DNA from: Cognatiluteimonas sedimenti
Lineage (GTDB): Bacteria; Pseudomonadota; Gammaproteobacteria; Xanthomonadales; Xanthomonadaceae
NCBI RefSeq assembly: GCF_022808325.1
Contig: NZ_JALGCL010000003.1
Coordinates: 274,236-338,235, forward strand
Length of the DNA stretch: 64,000 bases
Direction of reading: 5' to 3'
A program made the position numbers and the translations under genes. Positions 8,078 to 18,563 of the stretch are shown in pieces. The stretch's first letter is position 1. Each line of letters begins with the position of its first letter. The notes beneath the pieces are model-generated. The model did no database searches. It was given only the letters and a program-made list of their open reading frames with translations, and was not told where the DNA came from.

Positions 8078-10264
8078 TCAGCCCGAGAGGTGCTCGATCG
8101 CGGCCACGCTGCCCAGGCGCGCGGCGAGCCGCTGCAGCAGGGCGAGGCGATTGCCGCGCAGCGCCGCGTCGTCGACGTTGACCATCACCTGGTCGAAGAA
8201 CGCATCGACCTGCGGCCGCAACCGCGCCAGCCGCCCGAGCACGGCGACGTAGTCGCGTTGCGCCAGCGCCGGTCCGGTGTCGCCCTGGGCGGCCTCGACC
8301 GCCTCGGCCAGCGCGCGCTCCGCCGGTGCCTGCAGCAAGGCCGGGTCGACCGCGGCCGGGATCCCGGCTTCGGCCTTCTTCAGGATGTTGCGGATGCGCT
8401 TGTTGGCGGCGGCCAGCGCGTCGGCTTCCGGCAGCGCGGCGAAACTGCCGATGGCGTCGATGCGGCGGTCGAAGTCGTACAGCGACGGCAGCCGCAACTC
8501 GGCGACCGCGTTGAAGTGCTGCACCGGCACGCCGCGATCGGCGTAGTAGCCGCGCAGGCGCTCGAGGATGAAGTCGTGGACTTCGCCGGCCAGCGCCTCC
8601 GCATCCGGCGCGGCGTGGGCGCGCGCCGGCTTGCCAGCGGGCGACGCCGCCTGGGTGCCGGCATCGCCCGCCGCGTCGCGCGGCTGCGCCGCCGGCGCCA
8701 GCGCCGCGGTCGCCTGCGTGCTGGCGGTGCGCAGCAGCTGCGGAACATCCAGGTCCAGGCCCGATTCGATGATCGTCCGTGCCAACCCCAGCGCATTGCG
8801 CCGCAGCGCGAACGGATCCTTGTTGCCGGTGGGCTTCAACCCGGCCGCGAAGCCTCCCGCCAGCGTGTCCAGCCGCTCGGCGATCGCCAGCACCTTGCCC
8901 AGCGGCGACAACGCGATGTCGTCGCTGGCGTGGCGCGGCTGCCAGGCTTCGTCGATGGCGTTGGCCACGGCAACGCGCTGTTCGTGCGACAGGTCGGCCA
9001 ATGCGCCGTCCTGCATCGCGTAATGGCGGCCGGCGATGCCCTGCAGTTCCGGGAACTCGCCCACCAGCCGCGATTGCAGGTCGGCCTTGGACAGTTCCGC
9101 GGCGCGCCGCGCCAGCGCGGCATCGACGCCGGTGTCGCGCGCGACCGCCTCGGCCAGCGCGGCGACGCGGTCGACCTTGTCGGCGACGCTGCCGAGCCTG
9201 GCCTGGTAGGTGACCTGTGCCAGGCCGGCGTTCATCGCCGCCAGCCCCTGCTTCATGTCCTCGACGAAGAAGAACCGGGCGTCGGCGAAGCGCGGCCGGA
9301 TCACGCGTTCGTAGCCCTTGCGGATCTCGGCCGGGTCCTTCGACTCGATGTTGGCGATGCCGACGAAATGCGCGCCCAGCCGGCCGTCGCCATCCAGCAC
9401 CGGGAAGAACTTCTGGTTCGCCTCCATGGTCGCGACCAGCGCCTCGGCCGGCACCGCGAGGAAGCCCTCGTCGAAGCTGCACGACACCGCCGCCGGCCAT
9501 TCGACCAGGCAGTTGACCTGATCGAGGTTTCCCGGCTCGATCCGGGCGACGCCGCCGGCGGCCTGCGCCGCGTGTTCGACCTCGCGCACGATGCGCTCGC
9601 GGCGCTCGTCCGGATCCACCAGCACCCTGGCCCCGCGCAGCGCGTCGACGTAGTCGCCGGCGCTGTCGATCCACACCGGCTTGTCGTGCATGAAGCGGTG
9701 GCCGCGGCTGTTGCGCCCGGAAGCGACCCCCAGCACTTCGCCGTCGACCACGTCCTTGCCGTGCAGCAGCACCAGCCAGTGCAGCGGGCGCGCGAAGGCG
9801 TGCTCGTGGTCGCCCCAGCGCATCGGCCGCGGGATCGGCATCGCCGCCACCGCCTCGCGCAGGATCTCCGGCAGCAGCGCCGCGGTGCGCGCGCCGGGCG
9901 TGCTGGCGCGGTGCACGAAGCGCTCGCCCTTGTTGTCGCTGGTGCGCGCCAGTTGCGTCCAGTCGACGCCGGCCTTCTGCGCGAATCCCTGCAGCGCTCG
10001 CGTCGGCTGGCCGTCGGCGTCCAGCGCGATGTTGAGGTAGGGGCCGGGGATTTCGGAATGCTGCTCCGGCTGTTCGTCGGCCACGCCCGGCAGCAGCACC
10101 GCCAGCCGCCGCGGGCTGTACAGCGGCTTGGCGTCGCCGCGCTCGACCGCGACGCCGCGCCGGACCAGGCCGTCGACGACGCCGTCCAGCAGCGCCTGCG
10201 CCAGGCCCGGCAGCGCGACCACCGGCAGCTCTTCGGTGCCCAGTTCGACCAACAACGGTTTCAT
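8078..10264 (-). CDS. glyS: Glycine--tRNA ligase beta subunit
   Basis: Beta chain of the bacterial alpha2beta2 glycyl-tRNA synthetase, needed for tRNA-Gly binding. The 728 aa start at ATG 10264; the conserved [14 protein letters not shown] is the family's N-terminus. B3/B4-like and HD-like domains fill the middle. The C-terminal part (about 560-728) is the DALR-like anticodon-binding region, ending [19 protein letters not shown]. An Ala-rich low-complexity insert at about residues 510-545 (for example [17 protein letters not shown]) is probably a flexible loop. A cupin gene separates it from glyQ, 19 bp upstream. Confidence 0.96.
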   Translation of the reverse strand: MKPLLVELGTEELPVVALPGLAQALLDGVVDGLVRRGVAVERGDAKPLYSPRRLAVLLPGVADEQPEQHSEIPGPYLNIALDADGQPTRALQGFAQKAGVDWTQLARTSDNKGERFVHRASTPGARTAALLPEILREAVAAMPIPRPMRWGDHEHAFARPLHWLVLLHGKDVVDGEVLGVASGRNSRGHRFMHDKPVWIDSAGDYVDALRGARVLVDPDERRERIVREVEHAAQAAGGVARIEPGNLDQVNCLVEWPAAVSCSFDEGFLAVPAEALVATMEANQKFFPVLDGDGRLGAHFVGIANIESKDPAEIRKGYERVIRPRFADARFFFVEDMKQGLAAMNAGLAQVTYQARLGSVADKVDRVAALAEAVARDTGVDAALARRAAELSKADLQSRLVGEFPELQGIAGRHYAMQDGALADLSHEQRVAVANAIDEAWQPRHASDDIALSPLGKVLAIAERLDTLAGGFAAGLKPTGNKDPFALRRNALGLARTIIESGLDLDVPQLLRTASTQATAALAPAAQPRDAAGDAGTQAASPAGKPARAHAAPDAEALAGEVHDFILERLRGYYADRGVPVQHFNAVAELRLPSLYDFDRRIDAIGSFAALPEADALAAANKRIRNILKKAEAGIPAAVDPALLQAPAERALAEAVEAAQGDTGPALAQRDYVAVLGRLARLRPQVDAFFDQVMVNVDDAALRGNRLALLQRLAARLGSVAAIEHLSG

Positions 10265-10283
10265 CGCTTGCACGGGGAGCCCC

Positions 10284-10615
10284 TCATCCTGGTTCGCCGC
10301 CATCCGGGCCGTAGAACAGGACCCAGGTGCAGAAGTCGTCGCTGAAATTCTCGAAGTGGTGCTCGACACCGGCCGCCGCGAACAACAGCTCGCCGGGGAC
10401 GACATCGTGGCGCCTGCCCGGGCTCACGAACTCGCCGTGGCCGGCGATCACCACGTAGACCTCGTCGCGCGCATGCGCGACCTGCAGGTCGCGGCTGACC
10501 GGCTTGTAGATCTCGACCTGCAGGCTGCCGTGCTGGAACAGCTGCCGGAAGCGCATGCCCAGCGGCTCGCTGGCCAGCGCCTGCAATGCGGCTGCGGGGG
10601 TGAGGCGTTGCGGGA

Positions 10616-10619
<4 letters not shown>
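10284..10619 (-). CDS. Small cupin-domain protein between glyQ and glyS
   Basis: The 111-aa single-domain cupin has its ATG (10619-10617) overlapping the glyQ stop as ATGA, so translation is coupled. The first cupin motif is visible around residues 48-68 ([20 protein letters not shown]). The second is at about 75-95 ([19 protein letters not shown]), with His and Glu residues in metal-binding positions. Single-domain cupins have many activities, so substrate and role are unknown. Its place inside the glycyl-tRNA synthetase operon is the only functional hint. Confidence 0.9.
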
Positions 10620-11518
<899 letters not shown>

Positions 11519-11556
11519 CGTGCGGCGGTCCGTTTCTGGGCGTCGGAAAGCGGGCT

Positions 11557-11562
11557 AGTATA
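11557..11562 (-). promoter_or_regulatory. Candidate -10 box for the glyQ operon
   Basis: TATACT on the minus strand differs from TATAAT by one base. It is placed so that transcription would start about 30 nt before the glyQ ATG. No convincing -35 box is visible 16-18 nt upstream. Confidence 0.45.
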
Positions 11563-11678
11563 GCGACGGCCCTTGGCCATGCCGCGCCCGCGGCGGCGAC
11601 CGGCGCGCGGCGCCGAACCTGTTCGCAAGGGGCGCAACACAGCCGCTCCCGCGCGGCGTCCGCGACAACGAGAGAATC

Positions 11679-12410
11679 TTGGCAACCGCTGAAGTGACCT
11701 TGCCCTTCCTGATCCTGGAGACCGGCCAACCGGTCGCCTCGATGCGCCGCCACCGCGGTTTCCCGCACTGGATCCGCGTCGCCGCCGGGCTTGCGGCCGA
11801 CGCGGCGCACGTGGTCGATGTCGAACACGGCGCAGCCTTGCCGCAGGGCGGGCGTTTCGCCGGCGCCATCGTCACCGGTTCGGCGGCGATGGTCACCGAT
11901 CGCCACGACTGGAGCGAACGCTCGGCGCAGTGGCTGCGCGACGCCGCGCATGCCGGCCTGCCGTTGCTGGGCATCTGCTACGGCCACCAGTTGCTGGCGC
12001 ATGCGCTCGGCGGCGAGGTCGGCGACAACCCGGGCGGGCGCGAGATGGGCACGGTCGAACTGCAATTGCAGCCGCAGGCGGCCGACGATCCGCTGTTCGC
12101 CGGCCTGCCGCAGCGGTTCCCGGCGCAGGCCACGCACCTGCAGTCGGTGCTGCGCGCGCCGGCGGGCGCGACCGTGCTGGCAAGCTCGGCGCACGATGCC
12201 TGCCACGCCTTCCGCTGGGGCGCGTCGGCCTGGGGCGTGCAGTTCCACCCCGAGTTCGGCACCACCCACATGCATGGCTACGTCCGCGCCCGCCGCGACG
12301 CGCTCGCGCGCGAGGGCCGCAGCGCGCGGCAGGTGGCCGCCGGCATCACCGCCACGCCGCACGCGCGCCGCGTGCTGCGGCGCTTCGTGCGCCACGCCCG
12401 TACACTTTGA
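11679..12410 (+). CDS. Class I glutamine amidotransferase (GMP synthase-like)
   Basis: The 243 aa form a stand-alone GATase1 domain that would hydrolyse glutamine to supply ammonia. The catalytic Cys100 is in PLLGICYGHQLLAHALGG and the His is in WGVQFHPEFGTTHMHGY. The oxyanion-type TGSAAMVTDRHDWSE segment precedes them. The start is TTG 11679, supported by the GAGAGA upstream and the absence of an ATG before the conserved fold begins. Such proteins are usually named GMP synthase-like, but no synthetase domain is attached. The acceptor substrate is unknown. The next gene starts 22 bp later on the same strand. Confidence 0.88.
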   Translation: MATAEVTLPFLILETGQPVASMRRHRGFPHWIRVAAGLAADAAHVVDVEHGAALPQGGRFAGAIVTGSAAMVTDRHDWSERSAQWLRDAAHAGLPLLGICYGHQLLAHALGGEVGDNPGGREMGTVELQLQPQAADDPLFAGLPQRFPAQATHLQSVLRAPAGATVLASSAHDACHAFRWGASAWGVQFHPEFGTTHMHGYVRARRDALAREGRSARQVAAGITATPHARRVLRRFVRHARTL

Positions 12411-12432
12411 CCACGACACCATCGGGGATGCC

Positions 12433-13299
12433 ATGAACGACGTACGCAAGGTGCCGGCTTCCGCCGGCGCGGAATGGTTGCTGGGCGGGTTCGGGCTGCT
12501 GCGCAAGGCGCCGCTGGGCCTGGGCCTGCTGGGCTCGTTGTATGGCGTGCTGGCGCTGCTGATGGGGATGAGCGCGCAACGCGACATGGGCGTGTTCATG
12601 CTGCTGGAGCTGGCGCTGGTGCTGGCCGGGCCGCTGCTGCTGGGCGGCTTCGTGTACGCCGCGCGCAGCGTCGACGCTGGCGGCCGGGCCGAGCCGGGAC
12701 AGTTGCTGCAGGGCGTGCGCAGCGGTCGCACCACGCGCTTGCTGGCGACGCTGTTGCCGCAGATGCTGGCGCTGCTGCTGTGTGCGTTGCTGCTGGTGCT
12801 GCTGGTCGGTCCGGCGGCGCTGGCGCAGATCGCGCAGGCCATGGAGCAGGCCGGCGCGCAGGCCAAGCCGGACCCGGCGTTGTTCGCGTCGCTGCCGCTG
12901 GGGCGGTTGATGCTGTGGTTCCTGCTGGTGCTGGTGGTCGGCGTCGTCGCCAGCTTCTTCACCTTCGTCGCCACGCCGGAGATCATGTTCACCGACAGCA
13001 GCGCGCTGGCGGCGATGCAGCGCAGCTTCCGCGCCTGCGTGCGCAACCTGCCGGCGCTGGTGGTGTTCCTGGTGCTGCTGGTGATCGCGGTGATCGCGAT
13101 CTACATCGCGATCATGCTCGTGGGCCTGGTCGCCAGGCTGGCGCTGGGGGAGATGGCGATGCAGGTGGTGGTGCAGGTGCTGGCGATGGCGGTGTTCATG
13201 CCGGTGGTGACCGGCGCCATGTATTTCGCCTGGAAGCAGATGCTGTCCGCGGGCGACACGGCCGCCGTGGCGGCGCCGGCGACCGGGTTCGAGGCCTAG
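12433..13299 (+). CDS. BPSS1780-like family membrane protein
   Basis: The 288-aa polytopic inner-membrane protein starts at ATG 12433. The N-terminal part (VPASAGAEWLLGGFGLLRKA) and the later SFFTFVATPEIMFTDSSALAAM segment resemble the BPSS1780 family of uncharacterised membrane proteins. About six hydrophobic helices are visible: about 35-50, 55-75, 105-130, 155-180, 198-230 and 240-270. It follows the amidotransferase gene by 22 bp. Its last 4 bp overlap the convergent RDD gene. Function unknown. Confidence 0.8.
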   Translation: MNDVRKVPASAGAEWLLGGFGLLRKAPLGLGLLGSLYGVLALLMGMSAQRDMGVFMLLELALVLAGPLLLGGFVYAARSVDAGGRAEPGQLLQGVRSGRTTRLLATLLPQMLALLLCALLLVLLVGPAALAQIAQAMEQAGAQAKPDPALFASLPLGRLMLWFLLVLVVGVVASFFTFVATPEIMFTDSSALAAMQRSFRACVRNLPALVVFLVLLVIAVIAIYIAIMLVGLVARLALGEMAMQVVVQVLAMAVFMPVVTGAMYFAWKQMLSAGDTAAVAAPATGFEA

Positions 13300-13994
13300 C
13301 CGGCGAGCGTCGCGGCCTGCAACGCCGCGACGTAGCGCAGCAAGCCCCACGCCAGCAGCGCGACGCCGGCCGCGACCTGCAATGCGATCCATGCCGAGGC
13401 CCAGCCCGGCATCCGCGGGTCGCCATCGGCGCACGCGATGCGCGTGCCGGCGAGGTAATCGTGCAGCGCGCGCTTCTGCGGCGGCACCGCCGCCATCGCA
13501 TGGCCGAGGTTGAGCGTGAGCCACGACGCCAGCCCGGCGAAGTGCCGCGACGCCGCCCGCGCCGGCGCCAGCGGCTGTCCGGCCAGGTCGGTCGCGACCA
13601 GCCGCAGGGCGCGCTTGCCCGGCGAACCCTGCCAGCGCGACAGTTCGCCGCCGATGTGCCAGGCCGCGGCCAGCAGCGCGTAGGCCAGCAGCCACGGCCA
13701 CAGCATCCGCCACAGGCCGGCCTGGACCGCGGCCGCCGCGGCATGCAGGCCGGGATCGTGCAACAGCGATTGCGCGAGCACCGGTGGCGGCGCGCCGGAC
13801 ATCAGCGCGTCGGCCAGCGCCTGGCCGGCGCGCGCGGACAGTTGCGCCGCACCGCTGGTGACCGCGCGCCAGCCGGCCTGCCAGGGCGACCAGGCCAGTA
13901 CCAGTGCGAGCGCGGCGAGCACGGCGAAGTCCAGCGACCACGCCGCGTAGCGACGCCAGAAGCCGGCCGGCGGCAGCACGACGGCGTCGTTCAT
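13296..13994 (-). CDS. RDD family membrane protein
   Basis: The 232 aa start at ATG 13994. The opening GFWRRYAAWSLDFAVLAALA is the RDD signature (here R-x6-D). A second typical piece is WQGSPGKRALRLVATD followed by ASRHFAGLASWLTLNLGHAM and QKRALHDYLAGTRI. About four membrane helices are predicted. RDD proteins are poorly characterised; some are linked to transport or Na+/H+ exchange. It sits 37 bp downstream of tatC on the same strand, and its function cannot be stated. Confidence 0.85.
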   Translation of the reverse strand: MNDAVVLPPAGFWRRYAAWSLDFAVLAALALVLAWSPWQAGWRAVTSGAAQLSARAGQALADALMSGAPPPVLAQSLLHDPGLHAAAAAVQAGLWRMLWPWLLAYALLAAAWHIGGELSRWQGSPGKRALRLVATDLAGQPLAPARAASRHFAGLASWLTLNLGHAMAAVPPQKRALHDYLAGTRIACADGDPRMPGWASAWIALQVAAGVALLAWGLLRYVAALQAATLAG

Positions 13995-14031
13995 GGTCGC
14001 CGTGTCGCGACGTCGCGCATCGCCAAAGCGT

Positions 14032-14793
14032 TCATCGCGGCGCCGCATCGTCGCGCCGCGAGGCCTGCGGCCGCGCCACCGCGCGCGCGGCGAGGATCCC
14101 CACTTCGTACAGCGCCACCATCGGCAGTGCCAGCAGCAGTTGCGAGACCACGTCCGGCGGCGTGATCACCGCCGCGACCACGAAGATGCCGACGATCGCG
14201 TAGCCGCGCCATTCGCGCAGCTGCGCCGGCGTCACCCAGCCCAGCAGCACCAGGATCACCAGCGCCACCGGCAGTTCGAAGCTGGCGCCGAAGGCCAGGA
14301 AGATCACCAGCACGAAGTCTAGGTACGCGTTGATGTCGGTCATCATCGCCACGCCCGCCGGCGTCACCTTCTGCAGGAACGCGAACACCGCCGGCAGCAC
14401 GATGAAGTAGGCGAACGCGCAACCGGCGTAGAACAGCGCCAGCGCCGACGCCAGCAGCGGCAGCGCCAGCCGCTTCTCGCGCTTGTACAGGCCCGGCGCG
14501 ACGAATGCCCACGCCTGGTACAGCAGCCACGGCATCGCCACCACCACCGCGACGAAGAACGCGAGCTTGAGCGGCGCGAAGAACGGCGAGGCCACCTCCA
14601 CCGCGATCAGCTGGCCACCGGCGGGCAGCTTGTCCAGCAGCGGCTGCGCCAGCCAGGCGTACAACCGGTTGGCGAACGGCAGCAGCGCCACGAACAGCAG
14701 CAGCAGCCCGGCGACCGCGCGCAGCAGGCGCGCGCGCAACTCGACCAGGTGGTCGAGCAGGGTCGCGCTGGCGTTGTCGCTGTCAGCCGCCAC
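14032..14793 (-). CDS. tatC: Sec-independent protein translocase TatC
   Basis: Core multi-spanning component of the twin-arginine translocase. With TatB it recognises the RR signal peptide of folded proteins. The 253 aa contain six membrane helices. Typical features are LLDHLVELRARLLRAV near the N-terminus, the conserved SPFFAPLKLAFFVAV loop and helix, FVAPGLYKREKR, and the ITPPDVVSQLLLALPM end of the last loop. The start is GTG 14793, inside the 3' end of tatB (11-nt overlap). Order tatA-tatB-tatC on the minus strand. Confidence 0.96.
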   Translation of the reverse strand: MAADSDNASATLLDHLVELRARLLRAVAGLLLLFVALLPFANRLYAWLAQPLLDKLPAGGQLIAVEVASPFFAPLKLAFFVAVVVAMPWLLYQAWAFVAPGLYKREKRLALPLLASALALFYAGCAFAYFIVLPAVFAFLQKVTPAGVAMMTDINAYLDFVLVIFLAFGASFELPVALVILVLLGWVTPAQLREWRGYAIVGIFVVAAVITPPDVVSQLLLALPMVALYEVGILAARAVARPQASRRDDAAPR

Positions 14794-15139
14794 GGGCGTC
14801 GTCGTCGGGGCGTGTGGGCCCGCTGTCCGGCGCGGCGGGGGGCGGCGAGCTGCCGCGCATCAGCGGCTGGCTTTCGAGCGCGCGTTGCGCGTCGCCGCCG
14901 GCCTCGCGCAGCGCCGCCTGCGCCTCGCGCATCGCCGCGCCGGTGTCCTGCAGGCTGCGCCTGAGGTCCTCGGCGGCGAGGTCGTGTTCCAGTTCGGCCT
15001 TGACCGAATGCCATTGCGCGCGCGCGCGCCGCACCCACAACCCGGCGAAGCGCGCGGCCTTGGGCAGGCGTTCCGGGCCGAGCACCAGCAGCGCGACCAC
15101 CGCGATCACCAGCAGTTCGGAAAAACCGACGTCGAACAT
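14783..15139 (-). CDS. tatB: Sec-independent protein translocase TatB
   Basis: The 118-aa single-span protein forms the TatBC receptor complex. The N-terminal helix MFDVGFSELLVIAVVALLVL is followed by the conserved GPERLPKAARFAG hinge, an amphipathic helix, and a polar Pro/Ser/Asp-rich tail. It lies 25 bp downstream of tatA and overlaps tatC by 11 nt, so the three genes form one operon. Confidence 0.95.
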   Translation of the reverse strand: MFDVGFSELLVIAVVALLVLGPERLPKAARFAGLWVRRARAQWHSVKAELEHDLAAEDLRRSLQDTGAAMREAQAALREAGGDAQRALESQPLMRGSSPPPAAPDSGPTRPDDDARGG

Positions 15140-15164
15140 CTACGGCGACCCGCGTGCGGCGGCC

Positions 15165-15422
15165 TCAGCGCGCGACCGGCGGATTGCGGTCGTCGTCGGA
15201 GTTGCCGGCGCTCGGGGTGGCGGCCGCGTCCTGCGGCGTCGATGGCGGCGGCAGCGGCTGGCTGGCCGCGGACGGATTGTCGTCCTCGTCCTGCATGCCC
15301 TTCTTGAAGCCCTTGACCGCCTCGCCCAGGTCCTGGCCGACGTTCTTCAGGCGCTTGGTGCCGAACACCAGCACCACGATCACCAGCACGATCAGCCAGT
15401 GCCAGAGACTCAGACCGCCCAT
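15165..15422 (-). CDS. tatA: Sec-independent protein translocase TatA
   Basis: The 85-aa pore-forming Tat component oligomerises around the TatBC-substrate complex. It has a short N-terminal membrane helix ([17 protein letters not shown]), then the TatA hinge and amphipathic helix [20 protein letters not shown], then an acidic, Pro-rich tail. The FG hinge and the FKKGM end of the amphipathic helix are typical TatA marks and separate it from TatB. It is the first gene of tatABC, and the SYLF gene stops 81 bp upstream. Confidence 0.96.
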   Translation of the reverse strand: MGGLSLWHWLIVLVIVVLVFGTKRLKNVGQDLGEAVKGFKKGMQDEDDNPSAASQPLPPPSTPQDAAATPSAGNSDDDRNPPVAR

Positions 15423-15503
15423 GTGCGTTCGCCTGTTGCGGGGAAGGGCGACAGGATAACGCAGCGCCCGGCGCGCCGCGTTTCCCGCGCCGGCCAGGCC
15501 GGG

Positions 15504-16436
15504 TTACGGGGTGGCCGGCAGCGGTTCGGTGGTGGCCGGGTTGTCGCCGACCGGCTCGAAGGCGCCCGGTTGCGGCGCCTCCGGCTGCGGCGCGGTGACG
15601 GTGGTCGCCGGCAGGCTCGGTTCGGCCGGCGTGGCCGGCGTGGCCGGCGTGGCCGGCGTGGCGGCGGTATCGACGGCTGCCGCTGGCGCGGGCACTGCCG
15701 GCGGCCGCGGGGCGTCGTCGTCGCGGCGCGCGGCGCGCGCGGCGGCGGTGGCTTCCTCGAGTTCGTCGCGGAACGCGACCACCGCGGTGGACGGCCGCTG
15801 CCCGGCGCGATCCTCGAAGATCATCCGCGGCGTGGTATCGCGACCGTACACGGCCTCGTTGGCGGCATCGTCGATCGACAGCACCGCGCCGTCCAGGGCG
15901 ACGCCGGCGAACAGGCCACGGGCGCGCGACCACGACCAGATCTCGGCCTTCATCTCGCCGTCGGTCGAAGCCGAGGCGTTGCGGCCGACCGGGCCGGCGG
16001 CGACGCCGGCATCGGCGCCGAGGGTGAACTTGCCGTTGACGATCGATTCCAGGCCGCGGTCGTTGCGGAACACCAGCACGATGTCGGCCGACTGCACGCC
16101 GGCCTGGAAGCCGATGCTGCCGCCGGTCAGGGTGACGAAGCTGGGATTGGACCAGGTGCCGTCGGCGCGCTTGACCGCGAGCAGGCCGTGGCCGCGGCGG
16201 CCGCCGATCACCAGCCCGGCCTTGATGCTGTCGGGCACCACCACGATCGCGTGCGCCTCGTCGAGCAGCTTGTCCGGGATCGCCGATTCCGGGATCGCCT
16301 GGATGTCGGTCAGCACGCGCACCGCGTTCTGGGCGCGGGCGTCCTCGTCGGCGCCGGCGAAGGCGGCGCCGGAGGCGGCGAGCAGCAGCAGCGCGGTCAG
16401 GCGCAGCAGGCGGGGGGCAGGACGCGGGACGGACAT
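15504..16436 (-). CDS. Exported SYLF-domain (Ysc84/DUF500) protein
   Basis: The 310 aa have a signal peptide (LLRLTALLLLAASGAAFA). The SYLF domain covers about residues 35-220; visible blocks are AHAIVVVPDSIKAGLVIGG, GGSIGFQAGVQSADIVLVF and WSWSRARGLFAGVALDGAVL. SYLF domains bind phospholipids. Bacterial members are periplasmic and poorly understood. The C-terminal 90 residues are low complexity, with a TPA tandem repeat encoded by 9-bp units at 15622-15665. The tatA start lies 82 bp downstream of its stop on the same strand. Confidence 0.9.
   Translation of the reverse strand: MSVPRPAPRLLRLTALLLLAASGAAFAGADEDARAQNAVRVLTDIQAIPESAIPDKLLDEAHAIVVVPDSIKAGLVIGGRRGHGLLAVKRADGTWSNPSFVTLTGGSIGFQAGVQSADIVLVFRNDRGLESIVNGKFTLGADAGVAAGPVGRNASASTDGEMKAEIWSWSRARGLFAGVALDGAVLSIDDAANEAVYGRDTTPRMIFEDRAGQRPSTAVVAFRDELEEATAAARAARRDDDAPRPPAVPAPAAAVDTAATPATPATPATPAEPSLPATTVTAPQPEAPQPGAFEPVGDNPATTEPLPATP
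15622..15665. repeat. 9-bp tandem repeat in the SYLF gene
   Basis: About four and a half copies of GGCGTGGCC encode the TPATPATPA stretch in the C-terminal tail. Copy-number change in steps of 9 bp would keep the frame. Confidence 0.8.
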
Positions 16437-16640
16437 GGCGGGCTCCGGCGGATCGGTGGGCGGGGCGCGATCGCCGCGGCGCGGGATCGATGGCGCGACA
16501 ATGCACGACAGTCGCGGTTCAGGCTAGTCGCGCCGGCATGAATCGCGAATGAGTTGCGCCGGTGCAGGCGACGCAACGCGAATGCTGCCGCGGGATTGCC
16601 GCAGGCCCGCCGGCGCATCGGCCGCGGGCTCGCTTACCCT

Positions 16641-17639
16641 ATGCCGATGACGACCGAACCCGAACCCGTTTCCGGCGCCGCGGCCGGCGATGCCGCGGCG
16701 ACCGCGCTGCTGCTGGTCAACCTCGGCACCCCCGACGCACCGACGCCGCCCGCGGTGCGACGTTACCTGGCCCAGTTCCTGCACGACTACCGCGTGGTCC
16801 AGCTCACGCGCTGGCTGTGGTGCCCGCTGCTGCACTTCCTGATCCTGCCGTTGCGTGGCCGCAAGGTCGCGCGCAAGTACGCCGCGGTCTGGCTGCCGGG
16901 CGGGTCGCCGCTGGCGGTGCACACGCGCGACCTCGCCACCGCCGTGCAGCAGCGGCTGCCGGGCCTGCAGGTGATGCACGCGATGCGCTACGGCGAGCCG
17001 TCGCTGGAGGGCGCGTTCGTCGCGCTGCGGCAACAGCGGGTCGGGCGGGTGCTGGTGCTGCCGCTGTACCCGCAGTACTCGACCACCACCACCGAATCGG
17101 TCGCCGACATCGTCAAGAGCGCCCGAAGCATGCCGACCCGGATGTTGCCCGAGTACCACGACGATCCGGCATGGATCGCGGCCGTCGCCGACTCGATCCG
17201 GGCGTACTGGCACGCGCACGGCCCCGGCGAGCACCTGCTGCTGTCCTTCCACGGCCTGCCGCAGCGCCTGGTCGATGGCGGCGACCCCTATGCGGCCCAA
17301 TGCCAGGCCAGCGGGCAGGCGATCGCGGCCGCGCTCGGGCTGCGCGACGATGCCTGGAGCCTGGCCTACCAGTCGCGTTTCGGCAGCGAACGCTGGCTGC
17401 AGCCGGCCACCAGCGACACCCTCGATGCGCTGGCCGCGCGCGGGGTGGGCAGCGTCGACGTCGTCTGTCCCGGCTTCGCCGTCGATTGCCTGGAGACGCT
17501 GGAAGAGATCGCCATGATGCTGGCCGAGCGCTTTGCGGCGCGCGGCGGCGCCCTGCGCTACATCCCCTGCCTGAACGCCTCGCCCGCGCACGCCGACCTG
17601 CTCGCGGCGCGGGTGCAGCGCGCGCTGGACGCGGCATGA
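16641..17639 (+). CDS. hemH: Ferrochelatase
   Basis: Inserts Fe2+ into protoporphyrin IX, the last step of protoheme synthesis. The 332 aa start at ATG 16641; a second in-frame ATG lies 6 nt later. Family marks are ALLLVNLGTPDAPTPPAVRR at the N-terminus, LPLYPQYSTTTTESVAD, the catalytic His in LLLSFHGLPQRLVDGGDPY, WSLAYQSRFGSERWLQP, and the metal-site Glu region CPGFAVDCLETLEEI. It overlaps the next gene by 4 nt (ATGA). hemB lies elsewhere in the window (57.9 kb), so heme genes are not clustered. Confidence 0.96.
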   Translation: MPMTTEPEPVSGAAAGDAAATALLLVNLGTPDAPTPPAVRRYLAQFLHDYRVVQLTRWLWCPLLHFLILPLRGRKVARKYAAVWLPGGSPLAVHTRDLATAVQQRLPGLQVMHAMRYGEPSLEGAFVALRQQRVGRVLVLPLYPQYSTTTTESVADIVKSARSMPTRMLPEYHDDPAWIAAVADSIRAYWHAHGPGEHLLLSFHGLPQRLVDGGDPYAAQCQASGQAIAAALGLRDDAWSLAYQSRFGSERWLQPATSDTLDALAARGVGSVDVVCPGFAVDCLETLEEIAMMLAERFAARGGALRYIPCLNASPAHADLLAARVQRALDAA

Positions 17640-18535
17640 CGGCACCCGCGCCGGCGATGCGGGAGTTCGTGCTCGATACGCCGCTGGGCCGCATCGCCGG
17701 GCTGCGCGCCCGCGCGGCCGACGCGCCGAAGGTGCTGGCGCTGCACGGCTGGCTCGACAACGCCGCCAGCTTCGTGCCGCTGGCGGCGGAGTTCGACCGC
17801 ATCGGCGCGGACATCGACCTGGTCGCGCCGGACCTGCCCGGCCATGGCCGCAGCGCGCACCTGGCGCCGGGCGCCGACTATTCCTTCGCCGGCGCGGTCA
17901 ACGCGGCGCTCGACATCGCCGATGCGCTGGGTTGGGAACGCTTCGCCCTGCTCGGGCATTCGATGGGCGCCGGCATCGGCAGCCTGCTCGCGGCCGCGTG
18001 CCCGCAACGCGTGTCGCGCTTCGTCGCGATCGAGGCGCTGGGGGCGTTGTCGGAAGTGCCAGAACGCACCAGCCAACGCCTGCGCGAGGCGATCGCCGCA
18101 ACCCGCGCGTTGCCGGCCAAGCGCCTGCGCGTGTTCCCCGACATCGCCAGCGCGGCGCGCGCGCGGATGCAGGCCAACGACCTGAGCGAACCGGTGGCGC
18201 GGCTGCTGGTGGAGCGCGGCCTGGTGCCGGTGCAGGCCGACGGCCAGCACCCTGCCGGTTACGCCTGGAGCAGCGATCCGCGCCTGACCCTGCCGACGAT
18301 GGTGCGCATGACCGAACCGCAGGTCCGCGACCTGGTGCGTGCGATTGCCTGCCCCACGCGGGTGATCCACGCCGATCCGGCGCAGCCCTACCTGCCCGAG
18401 GCCCTGCGCCGCGAACGCGCGGCACTGCTGCCGCGCGGCGACCTGGTCGTGTTGCCGGGGGGCCACCACCTGCACATGGAGCAGCCGCGCGAGGTCGCCG
18501 CGGCGATCGGCGACTTCTTCGTCGCCGGGGAGTAG
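17636..18535 (+). CDS. Alpha/beta hydrolase
   Basis: The 299-aa alpha/beta-fold hydrolase is translationally coupled to hemH by an ATGA overlap. Visible are the oxyanion motif LALHGWLDNAASFVPL, the strand ending in DLPGHGRSAHL, the nucleophile elbow GHSMGAG (Ser), and the C-terminal catalytic His in VVLPGGHHLHMEQP. It resembles serum-esterase-like hydrolases, but the substrate cannot be predicted. The coupling to hemH suggests co-expression rather than a known shared pathway. Confidence 0.9.
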   Translation: MTAPAPAMREFVLDTPLGRIAGLRARAADAPKVLALHGWLDNAASFVPLAAEFDRIGADIDLVAPDLPGHGRSAHLAPGADYSFAGAVNAALDIADALGWERFALLGHSMGAGIGSLLAAACPQRVSRFVAIEALGALSEVPERTSQRLREAIAATRALPAKRLRVFPDIASAARARMQANDLSEPVARLLVERGLVPVQADGQHPAGYAWSSDPRLTLPTMVRMTEPQVRDLVRAIACPTRVIHADPAQPYLPEALRRERAALLPRGDLVVLPGGHHLHMEQPREVAAAIGDFFVAGE

Positions 18536-18563
18536 TCGGCGCGGGCCGCGGTTTCCGGTCGCC